Origin: Pseudomonadota bacterium
GTDB lineage: Bacteria; Pseudomonadota; Gammaproteobacteria; Steroidobacterales; Steroidobacteraceae
DNA: 34,518 nucleotides
Assembly: GCA_963204795.1 (NCBI GenBank)
Contig: CAUJHX010000165.1
Span: 1 to 34,518 of the forward strand
Direction: 5' to 3'
Position numbers and translations under genes: made by a program
Shown: positions 1 to 7,256 of the stretch, piece after piece
Position numbering within the stretch: the first letter of the stretch is position 1
Layout of the letters: each line of letters starts with the position of its first letter
Notes under the pieces: model-generated
The model's input: only the letters and a program-made list of their open reading frames with translations
Told to the model about the DNA's origin: nothing
Databases searched by the model: none

Positions 1-141
1 CTTGAACAACAAGATCCGCGTCATCCAGCGTCGTGCCTACGGCCTGCGTGATGAGGAATACCTCCGCCTGAAGATCCTCACCTGCATGCTGCCGGCGCTC
101 TGAAATCATGCAAAAGTACCCACACTATTCTGCGAAGAGCC
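1..141 (+). mobile_element. Right end of an ISL3-like insertion sequence
   Basis: Base 141 appears to be the outer end of the element. Read on the minus strand from 141, the DNA begins GGCTCTTCGCAGAATAGTGT, which resembles ISL3-family terminal inverted repeats starting GGCTCTT or GGGTCTT. The boundary is fixed independently: on the minus strand the hicA coding sequence is colinear with HicA proteins up to codon 55 and turns into element sequence exactly at 141/142. ISL3 elements make 8-bp target duplications, so bases 142-149 (AGAATACT) are the expected duplicate. The other end is outside the window, so the duplication cannot be confirmed. Confidence 0.7.
2..103 (+). CDS. Transposase C-terminal fragment, ISL3-like (5' part outside window)
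   Basis: The first 33 codons visible are the end of a reading frame stopping with TGA at 101-103. The sequence contains a stretch reading NNKIRVIQRRAYGLRDEEYL followed by RLKIL, which matches the well-known C-terminal end of DDE transposases of the ISL3 (IS204/IS1001/IS1096/IS1165) family, where an N-K-I/K...AYG-R..E.FRL-I motif follows the last catalytic Glu. The catalytic residues themselves lie outside the window. The stop codon is 38 bases from the apparent end of the element at base 141, which is a normal spacing for this family. Family assignment is by motif memory only. It cannot be told here whether the rest of the gene is intact. Confidence 0.75.
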   Translation: MNNKIRVIQRRAYGLRDEEYLRLKILTCMLPAL

Positions 142-305
142 AGAATACTATTGAGCGTCCCTGTTGGCACGTCCACTCCCAATTTCCCTGCAACCGTCAC
201 GGTTCCGGGCTTGTTGCCGTGCTGAAACTGGCGATGACTGCCCTTCGTACGCACGTGCTTCCAGCCGTCCTGTTGCAACATGCGTATGACTTCGCGAACC
301 TTCAC
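142..305 (-). pseudogene. hicA: HicA-family mRNA interferase toxin gene, 3' end interrupted by the insertion sequence
   Basis: From ATG at 305 the protein starts MKVREVIRML, then has GW, the RTKGSHRQF motif with the catalytic His at residue 24, and GTVTVAG and GTLNSIL near residues 34-55. These are the hallmark segments of the small dsRNA-binding-fold HicA toxins that cut mRNA. HicA proteins usually end a few residues after TLNSIL. Here the frame leaves the family at codon 55 (bases 143-141) and runs 20 residues into insertion-sequence DNA before a stop at about 78. Only the extreme C-terminus is lost, so the product may be inactive or weakened. HicB would normally follow hicA and so would lie beyond the element, outside the window. 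The start codon lies 23 bases inside the R' box of the adjacent attC site, as in an integron gene cassette. Confidence 0.8.
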
Positions 306-327
306 CGCGGCGCACCCTTCGGTAGCA

Positions 328-415
328 GCCTAACTACCGAGCTGAGCGCGCCGCGCGCTGAGCTGTTGGAATGGCACTTTATCAACCACGGCTGCGCTCC
401 AGCGGCTTGTTATGC
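328..415 (-). other. Integron attC recombination site (59-be)
   Basis: Read on the minus strand from 415, the parts are: R'' GCATAAC (415-409), a 5-nt spacer AAGCC, L'' GCTGGAGCGCAGCC, a variable terminal segment, L' GGCGCGCTCAGC, a 6-nt spacer TCGGTA, and R' GTTAGGC (334-328). L'' pairs with all 12 bases of L' if one G and one A are left unpaired, so the strand folds into a hairpin with two extrahelical bases on the R''-L'' arm. Box sequences, 5- and 6-nt spacers and the side carrying the extra bases all match known attC sites such as the Vibrio VCR. IntI recombines such sites in folded single-stranded form. The orientation places hicA as the next cassette. Confidence 0.85.
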
Positions 416-428
416 GGCATGCGTGAAG

Positions 429-510
429 GGCTCCCCGAAGCTCCCCATGGCTCCTTGTCACCGAGAGTAGGCTTCGACTCGGCGCTCGGCAATGGCGGCT
501 CCCCGAAGCT
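429..510. repeat. 14-bp direct repeat GGCTCCCCGAAGCT (429-442 and 497-510)
   Basis: Two identical 14-base copies lie 68 bases apart in the cassette-like segment upstream of the attC site. The left copy is outside the small ORF and the right copy is inside its 3' part. This suggests a short internal duplication or a repeat specific to this accessory DNA. No function is assigned. Confidence 0.5.
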
Positions 511-682
511 GAGACGGTCGGGTCATGTTGAGGTAGCGGCGCATCGCGCCAAAGCCAGTAGTTCGAGCGCGGATGCTTCTACGTGCGATGGCTGCCGCGA
601 TCGGGCGCCGCCGATCGAAGCCGCCCCGTGCGATGAGCTCTAAGACTCCGGTGAATTGCTGCTCTTGAAGCTCATGCGGCAT
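458..682 (-). CDS. Small hypothetical ORF in the upstream cassette-like segment (74 aa)
   Basis: The frame starts at an ATG overlapping an R'-like GTTATGC (685-679) and stops at 458, 42 bases before the attC site. This is the layout expected of a gene cassette read in the same direction as hicA. The product starts MPHELQEQQF and is rich in Arg and Ala, with no recognised domain, signal peptide or membrane segment. In DNA of this base composition open frames of this size arise by chance, so the position between recombination boxes is the main support. A TTG at 691 would add three residues. Confidence 0.35.
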   Translation of the reverse strand: MPHELQEQQFTGVLELIARGGFDRRRPIAAAIARRSIRARTTGFGAMRRYLNMTRPSQLRGAAIAERRVEAYSR

Positions 683-685
683 AAC

Positions 686-993
686 TATCAATTAGGTGGA
701 CGAAGTGCTGCAATGAATCGCGGCAAATGCGCGAAATAATCTGCTGGCGCCGAAGTCGGGCCTTTGATTTGCTTGGCGAAAGTGACATGCAGTTCGGCAT
801 AATCCCCCGTACCCGATCCTACTCCCCTTCACGGACTCCCCGCCACCTCCCGCACTCTTGCCGGCGCCCGATGCACCTGCCGTTCAGTACAATGCGGAGC
901 CTACCCCCTCACCCGCTGGAGGCCGTTGGATTCGGTGCTTGTCTCGATGCCTGGAGTACCGACGGCTTCCCTTGGATAGCAGAGCAACACTAA
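686..993. other. Gene-poor junction between accessory DNA and the ATPase gene
   Basis: No convincing gene is seen. The R'-like box GCATAAC (679-685, plus strand) marks the left boundary. If an attI or a further attC existed it should lie within about 130 bases to its right, but no complementary arms are found there. A TACAAT at 888-893 could be a -10 element for the gene at 994, without a good -35. No integron integrase frame is present on either strand in this stretch. Confidence 0.4.
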
Positions 994-3435
994 ATGGCTG
1001 CTGACTACGAAAAACTTGGTGCTTTCTATCTCGGCCGACCCTACGACGCAGAAGCGAAGACGACAGCACCCGAACCGCTGCTGTACGACTCGCGCGATCT
1101 GACGACTCATGCCGTTTGCGTCGGCATGACGGGAAGCGGCAAGACGGGGTTATGCCTCGCGCTGCTGGAGGAGGCCGGTATCGACGGTGTGCCTGCGATC
1201 TGCATCGATCCGAAGGGCGACCTCGCGAATCTGCTGCTCACCTTCCCGGAGCTTACCCCCGGCGATTTCGCCGCGTGGGTCGATCCGGCCGACGCGAAGC
1301 GCAAGGGCCTCAGCGTGCCGGACTACGCGGCCTCGGTCGCGAGTACCTGGCGCAAGGGCCTCGCGGACTGGGACCAGACGCCGGTGCGCATCGCGAATCT
1401 GCGCAACGCCGTCGACCTCGCGATCTATACGCCGGGCGCGCACACCGGCTTGCCGCTGTCCGTGCTGCGCTCTCTCGATGCGCCCGCCGACGGGCTACGC
1501 GACGATACCGTGGCGCTGCGCGAGCGCGTGAGCGGAGTGGTCGGCGGGCTGCTGAGTCTCATTGGCCGCGACGCCGACCCGTTGCAGAGCCGCGAGCACA
1601 TCCTCCTCTCGAACATCGTCGAGGAGGCGTGGCGCGCGGGCCGGGGTCTCGAGCTCGCCGGCCTCATCGCCGCTGTGCAGAAGCCTCCCATGGATAAGGT
1701 GGGTGCGCTCGACCTCGAGACATTTTTTCCTGCGAAGGAGCGCACCTCGCTCGCGATGGCGCTCAACAATCTGCTCGCCTCACCGGGTTTTTCGGCGTGG
1801 CTCGACGGCGATCCGCTCGATGCGCAGCGCCTGCTCTTCACGGCCGATGGCAAACCACGCATCAGCATCATTTCGATCGCGCACCTCTCAGACCCCGAGC
1901 GCATGTTCGTCGTCACACTGGTGCTGAATGAGCTTGTCGGCTGGATGCGACGCCAGTCGGGCACATCGTCGCTGCGCGCGATCCTCTACATGGACGAGAT
2001 CTTCGGCTACTTCCCGCCGACTGCCGCGCCACCGTCGAAGACGCCGATGCTCACTCTCCTGAAACAGGCACGCGCCTTCGGTGTCGGCTGCGTGCTCGCA
2101 ACGCAAAATCCCGTCGATCTCGACTACAAGGGCCTTGGCAACACTGGCACCTGGTTCATCGGCCGGCTGCAAACGGATCGCGACAAACAGCGCGTGCTCG
2201 ACGGCCTCGAAAGCGCACTACCGGGCGGGGCGGCGGGCGGTCGCGATGCCCTCGACAAACTGATGAGCAGCCTCACGCAGCGCGTCTTCCTGATGCGCAA
2301 TGTGCACGACGATGCGCCGATTCTGATGCAGTCACGCTGGGCACTCTCTTACCTGCGGGGCCCGCTCACGGGACCCGAGATTGCACGGTTGATGGCGGAC
2401 AGGAAGGTTGAGAGCCGGGCAGAGGCCTCCAACTCCGCTCCGGGCGCGTTGCCGGCCCGGGAGTCTGCCACGACAGCGGCTGCCGGCCGGGCAGCAGTTC
2501 CCGCGGATGTGCGCGAATACTTCCTGACTGCCGTGCGCGGAAGCGGCGCGACAGAGTATCGGCCAATGGTGCTCGGCACCGCGAAGCTGCATTTCGTCGA
2601 CTCCGGGACAAGGATCGACGCCTGGCGCACCGTCTCATTGCTCGCGCCAATCAGCGACGGCGGCAATGGCGTTGCCTGGGCGGACGGTCGATCGACAGGC
2701 GAGACGCGCCTGCCGCTCACCGATCGACCCGAAGCTGACGCACAGTTCACGCCATTGCCCGCCGCGGCGCTGCGCGCGCAGAATTACGCGGCGTGGGGCA
2801 AGTCGCTCGCGGTACACCTCTACGAGTCTGCACGCAGCGAACTGCTCAACTGCAGGGCGCTCGAACTTGCGTCGAACCCGGACGAGACTGAAGGCGACTT
2901 CCGTGCGCGCCTCGCACACGCCGCGCGCGAGCAGCGCGATGCGGCTGTGGAGAAGGTGCGCGACAAGTACGCGGTGAGGCGCACGACGTTGGCCGACCAG
3001 TTGCGGCGTGCCGAAGAGCGCGTCGGCCGCGAGCGCGGCCAGCTCGCCGAGCGGCGCACGCAGACGGCGGTATCGATCGGCTCGGCCGTGCTCGGTGCGC
3101 TCTTCGGCCGCAAGGCGATCAGTGCGAGCAGTGTCGGACGGGCGGCCACGGCGATGCGCACCGCTTCGCGAGTCGGGCGCGAGAAGGACGACGTTACGCG
3201 TGCGGAGGACAGCGTCGAGGTGTTGAGGCAGCGCCTCGCGGACTTCGACGCCGAATGCGAGGCCGATTTGAAGGCCGCGGGCGATGCCTTCGACACCGCC
3301 TCGCTCCTGCTCGAGCGGCGATCGCTCGCACCGCGCAAGGGCGACATCGCGATCGGGGAGGTTGCGCTCGTCTGGGTGCCATGGCGGCGCGCCGCGGATG
3401 GCTTTCCGGCTCCCGCATGGGGCGAAGCGGCTTGA
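994..3435 (+). CDS. HerA/FtsK-superfamily ATPase (helicase HerA-like, DUF853/DUF87 type), 813 aa
   Basis: The protein is a cytosolic P-loop ATPase. Walker A is GMTGSGKTG at residues 44-52, a HerA-like IDPKGDLANLL strand follows at 71-81, Walker B is AILYMDE at 329-335, and the sensor-type LATQNP lies at 368-373. This order is that of HerA/FtsK-like motor ATPases, which pump or unwind DNA in repair, conjugation or chromosome transfer. Residues about 650-765 are Glu/Arg-rich and look like a long coiled coil broken by a Gly/Ala-rich segment (SIGSAVLGALFGRKA) that might contact a membrane. The function of this subfamily is not established. The start at 994 is the first ATG of the conserved region; no strong ribosome-binding site precedes it. 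The next gene, YajQ, follows after 26 bases. No NurA-like nuclease is adjacent, so a repair role is only inferred. Confidence 0.8.
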   Translation: MAADYEKLGAFYLGRPYDAEAKTTAPEPLLYDSRDLTTHAVCVGMTGSGKTGLCLALLEEAGIDGVPAICIDPKGDLANLLLTFPELTPGDFAAWVDPADAKRKGLSVPDYAASVASTWRKGLADWDQTPVRIANLRNAVDLAIYTPGAHTGLPLSVLRSLDAPADGLRDDTVALRERVSGVVGGLLSLIGRDADPLQSREHILLSNIVEEAWRAGRGLELAGLIAAVQKPPMDKVGALDLETFFPAKERTSLAMALNNLLASPGFSAWLDGDPLDAQRLLFTADGKPRISIISIAHLSDPERMFVVTLVLNELVGWMRRQSGTSSLRAILYMDEIFGYFPPTAAPPSKTPMLTLLKQARAFGVGCVLATQNPVDLDYKGLGNTGTWFIGRLQTDRDKQRVLDGLESALPGGAAGGRDALDKLMSSLTQRVFLMRNVHDDAPILMQSRWALSYLRGPLTGPEIARLMADRKVESRAEASNSAPGALPARESATTAAAGRAAVPADVREYFLTAVRGSGATEYRPMVLGTAKLHFVDSGTRIDAWRTVSLLAPISDGGNGVAWADGRSTGETRLPLTDRPEADAQFTPLPAAALRAQNYAAWGKSLAVHLYESARSELLNCRALELASNPDETEGDFRARLAHAAREQRDAAVEKVRDKYAVRRTTLADQLRRAEERVGRERGQLAERRTQTAVSIGSAVLGALFGRKAISASSVGRAATAMRTASRVGREKDDVTRAEDSVEVLRQRLADFDAECEADLKAAGDAFDTASLLLERRSLAPRKGDIAIGEVALVWVPWRRAADGFPAPAWGEAA

Positions 3436-3461
3436 GTGGACCCTGCTGAGGGAGGCGTAAA

Positions 3462-3944
3462 ATGCCGTGTTTCGACGTCGCTTCGGAAGTAGACCTCCAC
3501 GAACTCGCCAACGCGGTCGATCAGTCGAATCGCGAGCTCGCGCAGCGTTTCGACTTTCGCGACACGGGTGCGAAGTTCGAGCTCGACGAGCACACGGTCA
3601 CGCTGCATGCGCAGGTCGAGTTCCAGCTGAAGCAGATGCTCGAGGTCCTGAAGGTGAAGCTCGGCAAGCGCGGTATCGATGTCACCTGCCTCGACGTGAA
3701 AGACGCCGAGACCAATCTCGCCGCCGCGCGTCAGCAGGTCGCGCTGCGCCACGGCATCGATCACGAGACGGGCAAGAAGATCTCGAAGCTCATGAAGGAT
3801 TCGAAGCTCAAGGTGCAAAGCGCGATTCAGGGCGAGAAGGTGCGCATCACCGGCAAGCAGCGCGACGATCTGCAAGCCGCAATCGCGCTGCTGAAGAAGA
3901 CGCAATTCGACCGGCCGCTGCAGTTCGGAAATTTTCGCGATTAG
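3462..3944 (+). CDS. YajQ-family nucleotide-binding protein (possible cyclic-di-GMP effector), 160 aa
   Basis: The length and sequence match YajQ throughout: an N-terminal FDVASEVDLHELANAV segment, RFDFRDTG near 29-36, a central KRGIDV, KLMKDSKLKVQSAIQG near 108-123, RITGKQRDDLQ, and the typical ending FGNFRD. YajQ proteins have two RNA-binding-like subdomains, bind nucleotides, and in Xanthomonas and Pseudomonas relatives have been reported to bind cyclic-di-GMP and work with a LysR-type regulator. Residue 3 is Cys where many homologues have Ser (MPSFD). A good GGGAGG ribosome-binding site lies at 3448-3453, 8 bases before the ATG. It probably shares a transcript with the preceding ATPase gene. 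Confidence 0.92.
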   Translation: MPCFDVASEVDLHELANAVDQSNRELAQRFDFRDTGAKFELDEHTVTLHAQVEFQLKQMLEVLKVKLGKRGIDVTCLDVKDAETNLAAARQQVALRHGIDHETGKKISKLMKDSKLKVQSAIQGEKVRITGKQRDDLQAAIALLKKTQFDRPLQFGNFRD

Positions 3945-3987
3945 CGGATCGACGTGATTCGGAAAGCGTGACAATTGAGAGGCACCC

Positions 3988-5115
3988 GTGATCCCCGCTT
4001 CGGCATTCTTCGCCGCAGGAGGGTGCGCACTGGGGTTCTTCATCGCTGCGCTGCTTTTTGCGAGCAATTTTCCTGGCCGTCACGCGCAGCGCTGGCTCGG
4101 AGCACTCATTCTCTCAGTCGCATTGCTGTCGCTTCAGGACCTTCTGGACGACGTACGAATTCCGCTCGAGCACACCGCTCTCGGGCACCTGTTCGACTGG
4201 CTGATCTTCCTCGTCGGACCTCTCACATTCATTTATGTGCGCCGGATGACGGGAAGTCCGCGGCTACGCGCGGCCGCGCTGTTCGTACATGCCCTGCCGG
4301 CGCTCGCCGTTGTCGCACTGCTGGTCCCGTTCTGGTTCGCGCCCGCAGGCGAGAAGCGCTCCCTGCTTGAGAGCGATTACGCGCACCTGCCCGCGGCTGT
4401 CGACTGGATTCTGGTGATCGCCGTCCTGCACGTGCTCGGATACTGGATCGCAGCGCTCGCCGTCGTGCGCCGTTACCGCCACTCGCTCGCCCGGGAGTTC
4501 TCGGCGCTCGAGCACATCGGGTTGCGTTGGCTCAGCGCACTGCTCGCGATCAATTTCGGCATCTGGCTCGTGTGGGCGGCCAGCGTCTTCGTACCGCGCT
4601 CGGCATCATATGGCCTTGCTGCGGCGGTCGTGCCCTTCGGGCTGTATCTGCTCGGGCTTGCGGGCTGGCGGCATCGTGATGCTGCCGTTCGCGCCGCCGC
4701 GCTCCCCCCAACGCGTGCACGATACGAACGATCCGGGCTCGATGCGGAGAAACTCGCAAGCCTGAAGGCAAGACTCGCCGCCTTGATGGATCTCGAGAAA
4801 CCCTGGCTCGAGAACGACCTCACGCTTGGCACCCTCGCCACGCGCACCGGGATGACTACCCACCACCTCTCCCAGCTGCTCAACGACGCCTTCGGCAAGA
4901 CCTTCTTCGACTTCATCAATGAGTTGCGCGCCCGCGAGGTACGTCGCTGCCTCGACGACCCGGCCTACAGCGGGCGCAGCGTCCTCGAAATCGGGCTCGC
5001 CGCCGGGTTCAATTCGCAGGGTGCGTTGAACGCTTCGTTCCGAAAGTACTTCGGTTCGACGCCTGGCCGGTACCGCCGGGGTGCGTCCGCTACGGCAACG
5101 CCCCCCTCCGCCTGA
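3988..5115 (+). CDS. Membrane-anchored AraC-family transcriptional regulator, 375 aa
   Basis: The N-terminal two thirds holds about seven hydrophobic segments, roughly within residues 5-225 (for example ASAFFAAGGCALGFFIAALL and the LLAINFGIWLVWAASVFV region). A basic cytosolic linker and an AraC/XylS helix-turn-helix domain follow at about 262-370. The domain has TLGTLATRTGMTTHHLSQLL as its first helix-turn-helix, and IGLAAGFNSQGALNASFRKY with GSTPGRYRR as the second. This is the common proteobacterial type with a membrane sensor fused to AraC. The start is GTG at 3988, after a GAGAGG site at 3977-3982. The two hydrolase genes start 102 bases downstream on the same strand and are the likely targets, supported by repeated palindromic DNA in the gap. 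Ligand unknown. Confidence 0.88.
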   Translation: MIPASAFFAAGGCALGFFIAALLFASNFPGRHAQRWLGALILSVALLSLQDLLDDVRIPLEHTALGHLFDWLIFLVGPLTFIYVRRMTGSPRLRAAALFVHALPALAVVALLVPFWFAPAGEKRSLLESDYAHLPAAVDWILVIAVLHVLGYWIAALAVVRRYRHSLAREFSALEHIGLRWLSALLAINFGIWLVWAASVFVPRSASYGLAAAVVPFGLYLLGLAGWRHRDAAVRAAALPPTRARYERSGLDAEKLASLKARLAALMDLEKPWLENDLTLGTLATRTGMTTHHLSQLLNDAFGKTFFDFINELRAREVRRCLDDPAYSGRSVLEIGLAAGFNSQGALNASFRKYFGSTPGRYRRGASATATPPSA

Positions 5116-5120
5116 CCATT

Positions 5121-5155
5121 CCGATCGGCCGGAAGCTCCATCCGATCGGATGGAG
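5121..5155. promoter_or_regulatory. Perfect 20-bp palindrome with a repeated CCGATCGG core, possible operator or hairpin
   Basis: Bases 5136-5155 read CTCCATCCGATCGGATGGAG, a perfect palindrome. Its core CCGATCGG also occurs at 5121-5128, exactly 21 bases (two helical turns) upstream. The element lies between the stop of the AraC-type regulator and the beta-lactamase-like gene. It could be a two-site operator for that regulator. It could also form an RNA hairpin, but there is no T-run after it, so a classical terminator is unlikely. Confidence 0.5.
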
Positions 5156-5217
5156 GGACCCAAAGTCAGCCGACACCGGAACATCCGCCCCGTTCCCCAA
5201 CCAGAACGGAGCATCAC

Positions 5218-6348
5218 ATGCAGATCACCTCACTGGCCTCGGCCATCGGCCTTGGTTTCGCCATCACGCTCAGCGCTGCCGCTTGCCGGTTCGAAAGCGT
5301 CGACCCATTGACCCTTGGTGCAACCACTGCCGCCATGCGTTCAGACGCCCGGGCACCGGGTGCCGCGATGGCCTACGTCACTTCAGACGAGATCATCACC
5401 GCCGTAGACGGCACGCGTCGCGTCGACACAACAGAAAAAATCGCCCTTGAAGACCGCTTCCATCTCGGTTCCAACGCCAAGGCCATGCTGGCGACGCTCA
5501 TTGCCATGACCGTCGAGGACGGGCAGCTGAGTTGGGACACCAGGGTCGCTGACGTGCTGCCGGAAGTGAGCCCCACCCTGCAGCCCGCTTACTCCAATGT
5601 GGAGCTTCAGGATCTGCTCGCGCACCGCGCCGGCCTGTTCGCCTTCACTTCGCTCGAAGAGATCTCGGCGGCACCACCTTTCCAGGGTTCTCCGATCGAG
5701 CAGCGCGTGCAATTCGCCGTCTGGGCGATGGCCCAGCCGCCTGCAACGGCGTACGGCACATCGCTGTATTCGAACGCGGACTATGTCATTGCCGCGGCAA
5801 TGCTCGAGCGTGCCACCGGATCGAGCTGGGATTCGCTGATGGAGCAGCGATTGTTCCGGCCACTCGGGATCGATGCGCGTTTCGGCTGGCCGGGCGCCAA
5901 TCGTCAACCGCAACCTTGGGGTCATGTGCTGATGGACGGTGTGGCACTTCCCAACGATCCGGATGCGCCCGACAGCGCATTTCCGGCGTTCCTGACACCC
6001 GTCGGGCACGTCAGCATGTCCGTGCGCGACTACGCGCGTTTCATCCAGTTCCATCTGCGTGCGCTGCGTGGGCAGTCGAAATTGTTGCGAGAAGAGACGT
6101 TCGCCGAACTGCACCGTGCGCGCGGCGACTACTCTCTTGGATGGGCCTTCGGTCCATTGAACGGCGTTCCATCGATCACCCATCAGGGAAGCGCAGGCAC
6201 CTTCGATGCGCTGGTGGTATTGCAGCCGCAGAGGGACCGCGCTGTAGTCACGCTCGTCAATGCGTATGACGACGCCGGCAGCACGACCGCCACCATGGTG
6301 AATGGCGCAGCGCAGGTGATGCTGCTTGCCGACAAGGAGGCGCGATGA
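5218..6348 (+). CDS. Serine beta-lactamase / D-alanyl-D-alanine carboxypeptidase-like hydrolase, 376 aa
   Basis: This is a class C beta-lactamase-fold serine hydrolase (Beta-lactamase family, Pfam PF00144), predicted to act outside the cytoplasm. The SxxK motif is S85-N-A-K88, the Y-x-N motif is Y184-S-N186, and an HxG motif (H322-Q-G324) stands for the KTG box, as in many esterase and EstB-type members. An N-terminal hydrophobic signal ends in SAAAC with Cys23, so it may be a lipoprotein, although the lipobox is weak. HxG in place of KTG, and the next gene being an esterase-like hydrolase, favour an esterase, peptidase or amidase rather than antibiotic resistance. The gene overlaps the next by four bases (ATGA), so the pair is translationally coupled. 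It is probably controlled by the AraC-type regulator upstream. Confidence 0.88.
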   Translation: MQITSLASAIGLGFAITLSAAACRFESVDPLTLGATTAAMRSDARAPGAAMAYVTSDEIITAVDGTRRVDTTEKIALEDRFHLGSNAKAMLATLIAMTVEDGQLSWDTRVADVLPEVSPTLQPAYSNVELQDLLAHRAGLFAFTSLEEISAAPPFQGSPIEQRVQFAVWAMAQPPATAYGTSLYSNADYVIAAAMLERATGSSWDSLMEQRLFRPLGIDARFGWPGANRQPQPWGHVLMDGVALPNDPDAPDSAFPAFLTPVGHVSMSVRDYARFIQFHLRALRGQSKLLREETFAELHRARGDYSLGWAFGPLNGVPSITHQGSAGTFDALVVLQPQRDRAVVTLVNAYDDAGSTTATMVNGAAQVMLLADKEAR

Positions 6349-7256
6349 GAACCGCGTCGGCTGCGAGGCTGGCCATCTTCGCCTTTGTCACGTTGCTCCA
6401 GACTTGCCCCGTTGTTGCGGTGGCGAGCGACGCGCCTGAAAGCGCGGCAACGCATCGCTTCCGTCTCTCAGGCGCTGGTGAACCGGTGGTCGTGTTCGAA
6501 TCCGGTCTGGGCGACACGATGGCGCCATGGGGTGATGTCGTGGCAAGAGTGAGCCGATTCACCCGGACTTTCACTTACAACCGCGCCGGCTACGCCGGCA
6601 GTCCGCGCGCCACGGGCGTACGCGATGCCGCAACGGTGGTTGGCGAACTGCGCACGTTGCTTGCCGCGCAAGGACTCTCGCCACCCTATGTACTGGTCGG
6701 CCATTCCCTCGGCGGGCTCTACATGCAGTACTACGCGCGCAACTTCCCGGAGGAAGTGGCGGGCCTCGTGCTCGTCGACTCGTCGCACTGGGAGCAGACT
6801 GCAACCATGCGGCGCGAAGCTCCCGCGCTCGCTTCGCTGATGAAGTCGATGACCCGCATCATGCCGGGAGCCGCGCGCGCGGAGTTCGCCGCGATCGAGG
6901 CGACTGAACAAGAAGTTCACGACAGCCCACCGCTGCGTACCTTGCCGTTCACAGTGTTGAGTGCCGGTCAGCGTCTGCCGTCTGCGCAGCCATTACGCGC
7001 TGCACTCGAGGGGCCTTTCGCGAAGCACCTCGATGCACTGCAACTCGACCTGGCTGCCCAGCTGCCGGAAGCACGTCACGTCATCGCGCGACGCAGCGAC
7101 CACTATGTTCAGCGCAAGGAGCCTGATCTCGTGGCGCGGGAAGTGAAGTCCATGATCGATCACCTGCGCGCGGTGTCGAGAACGCGGCAAAGCCCCGCAG
7201 TCGCGTCGATCGCGCCGGGCCCCATGCGATCGAGCCGCGGGTCGTCGAACACGTAG
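6345..7256 (+). CDS. Exported alpha/beta hydrolase, 303 aa
   Basis: A signal peptide (hydrophobic residues about 8-27) precedes an alpha/beta-hydrolase fold. The nucleophile elbow is G119-H-S121-L-G-G, the acid is probably D145 (LVLVDSSHWE), and the base is probably H253 (RRSDHYVQ), giving a complete Ser-Asp-His triad. Pro and Gly near VVVFESGLGDT (49-58) fit the oxyanion-hole loop. The substrate cannot be named; esterase or lipase activity is likely. It starts inside the stop of the preceding hydrolase gene (ATGA overlap). The last 30 or so residues are odd: they are Arg/Ser/Pro-rich, extend past the expected fold end, and are encoded antisense to the end of the convergent binding-protein gene (7160-7256). 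The natural stop was probably lost at a DNA junction. Confidence 0.87.
   Translation: MRTASAARLAIFAFVTLLQTCPVVAVASDAPESAATHRFRLSGAGEPVVVFESGLGDTMAPWGDVVARVSRFTRTFTYNRAGYAGSPRATGVRDAATVVGELRTLLAAQGLSPPYVLVGHSLGGLYMQYYARNFPEEVAGLVLVDSSHWEQTATMRREAPALASLMKSMTRIMPGAARAEFAAIEATEQEVHDSPPLRTLPFTVLSAGQRLPSAQPLRAALEGPFAKHLDALQLDLAAQLPEARHVIARRSDHYVQRKEPDLVAREVKSMIDHLRAVSRTRQSPAVASIAPGPMRSSRGSSNT

Noticed and set aside
679..798. Possible second attC site ending in the GTTATGC box at 685-679
   Set aside because: The only R''-like candidate (GCCGAAC, minus, 798-792) departs from the consensus, and its following bases do not pair with those before the box.
727..993. 88-codon plus-strand ORF before the ATPase gene
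   Set aside because: Pro/Arg/His-rich, no domain, and reads up to the next start without a ribosome-binding site.
2820..4067. Minus-strand frame of 415 codons opposite the ATPase, YajQ and AraC genes
   Set aside because: Spans three confident genes on the other strand and has no recognisable content.
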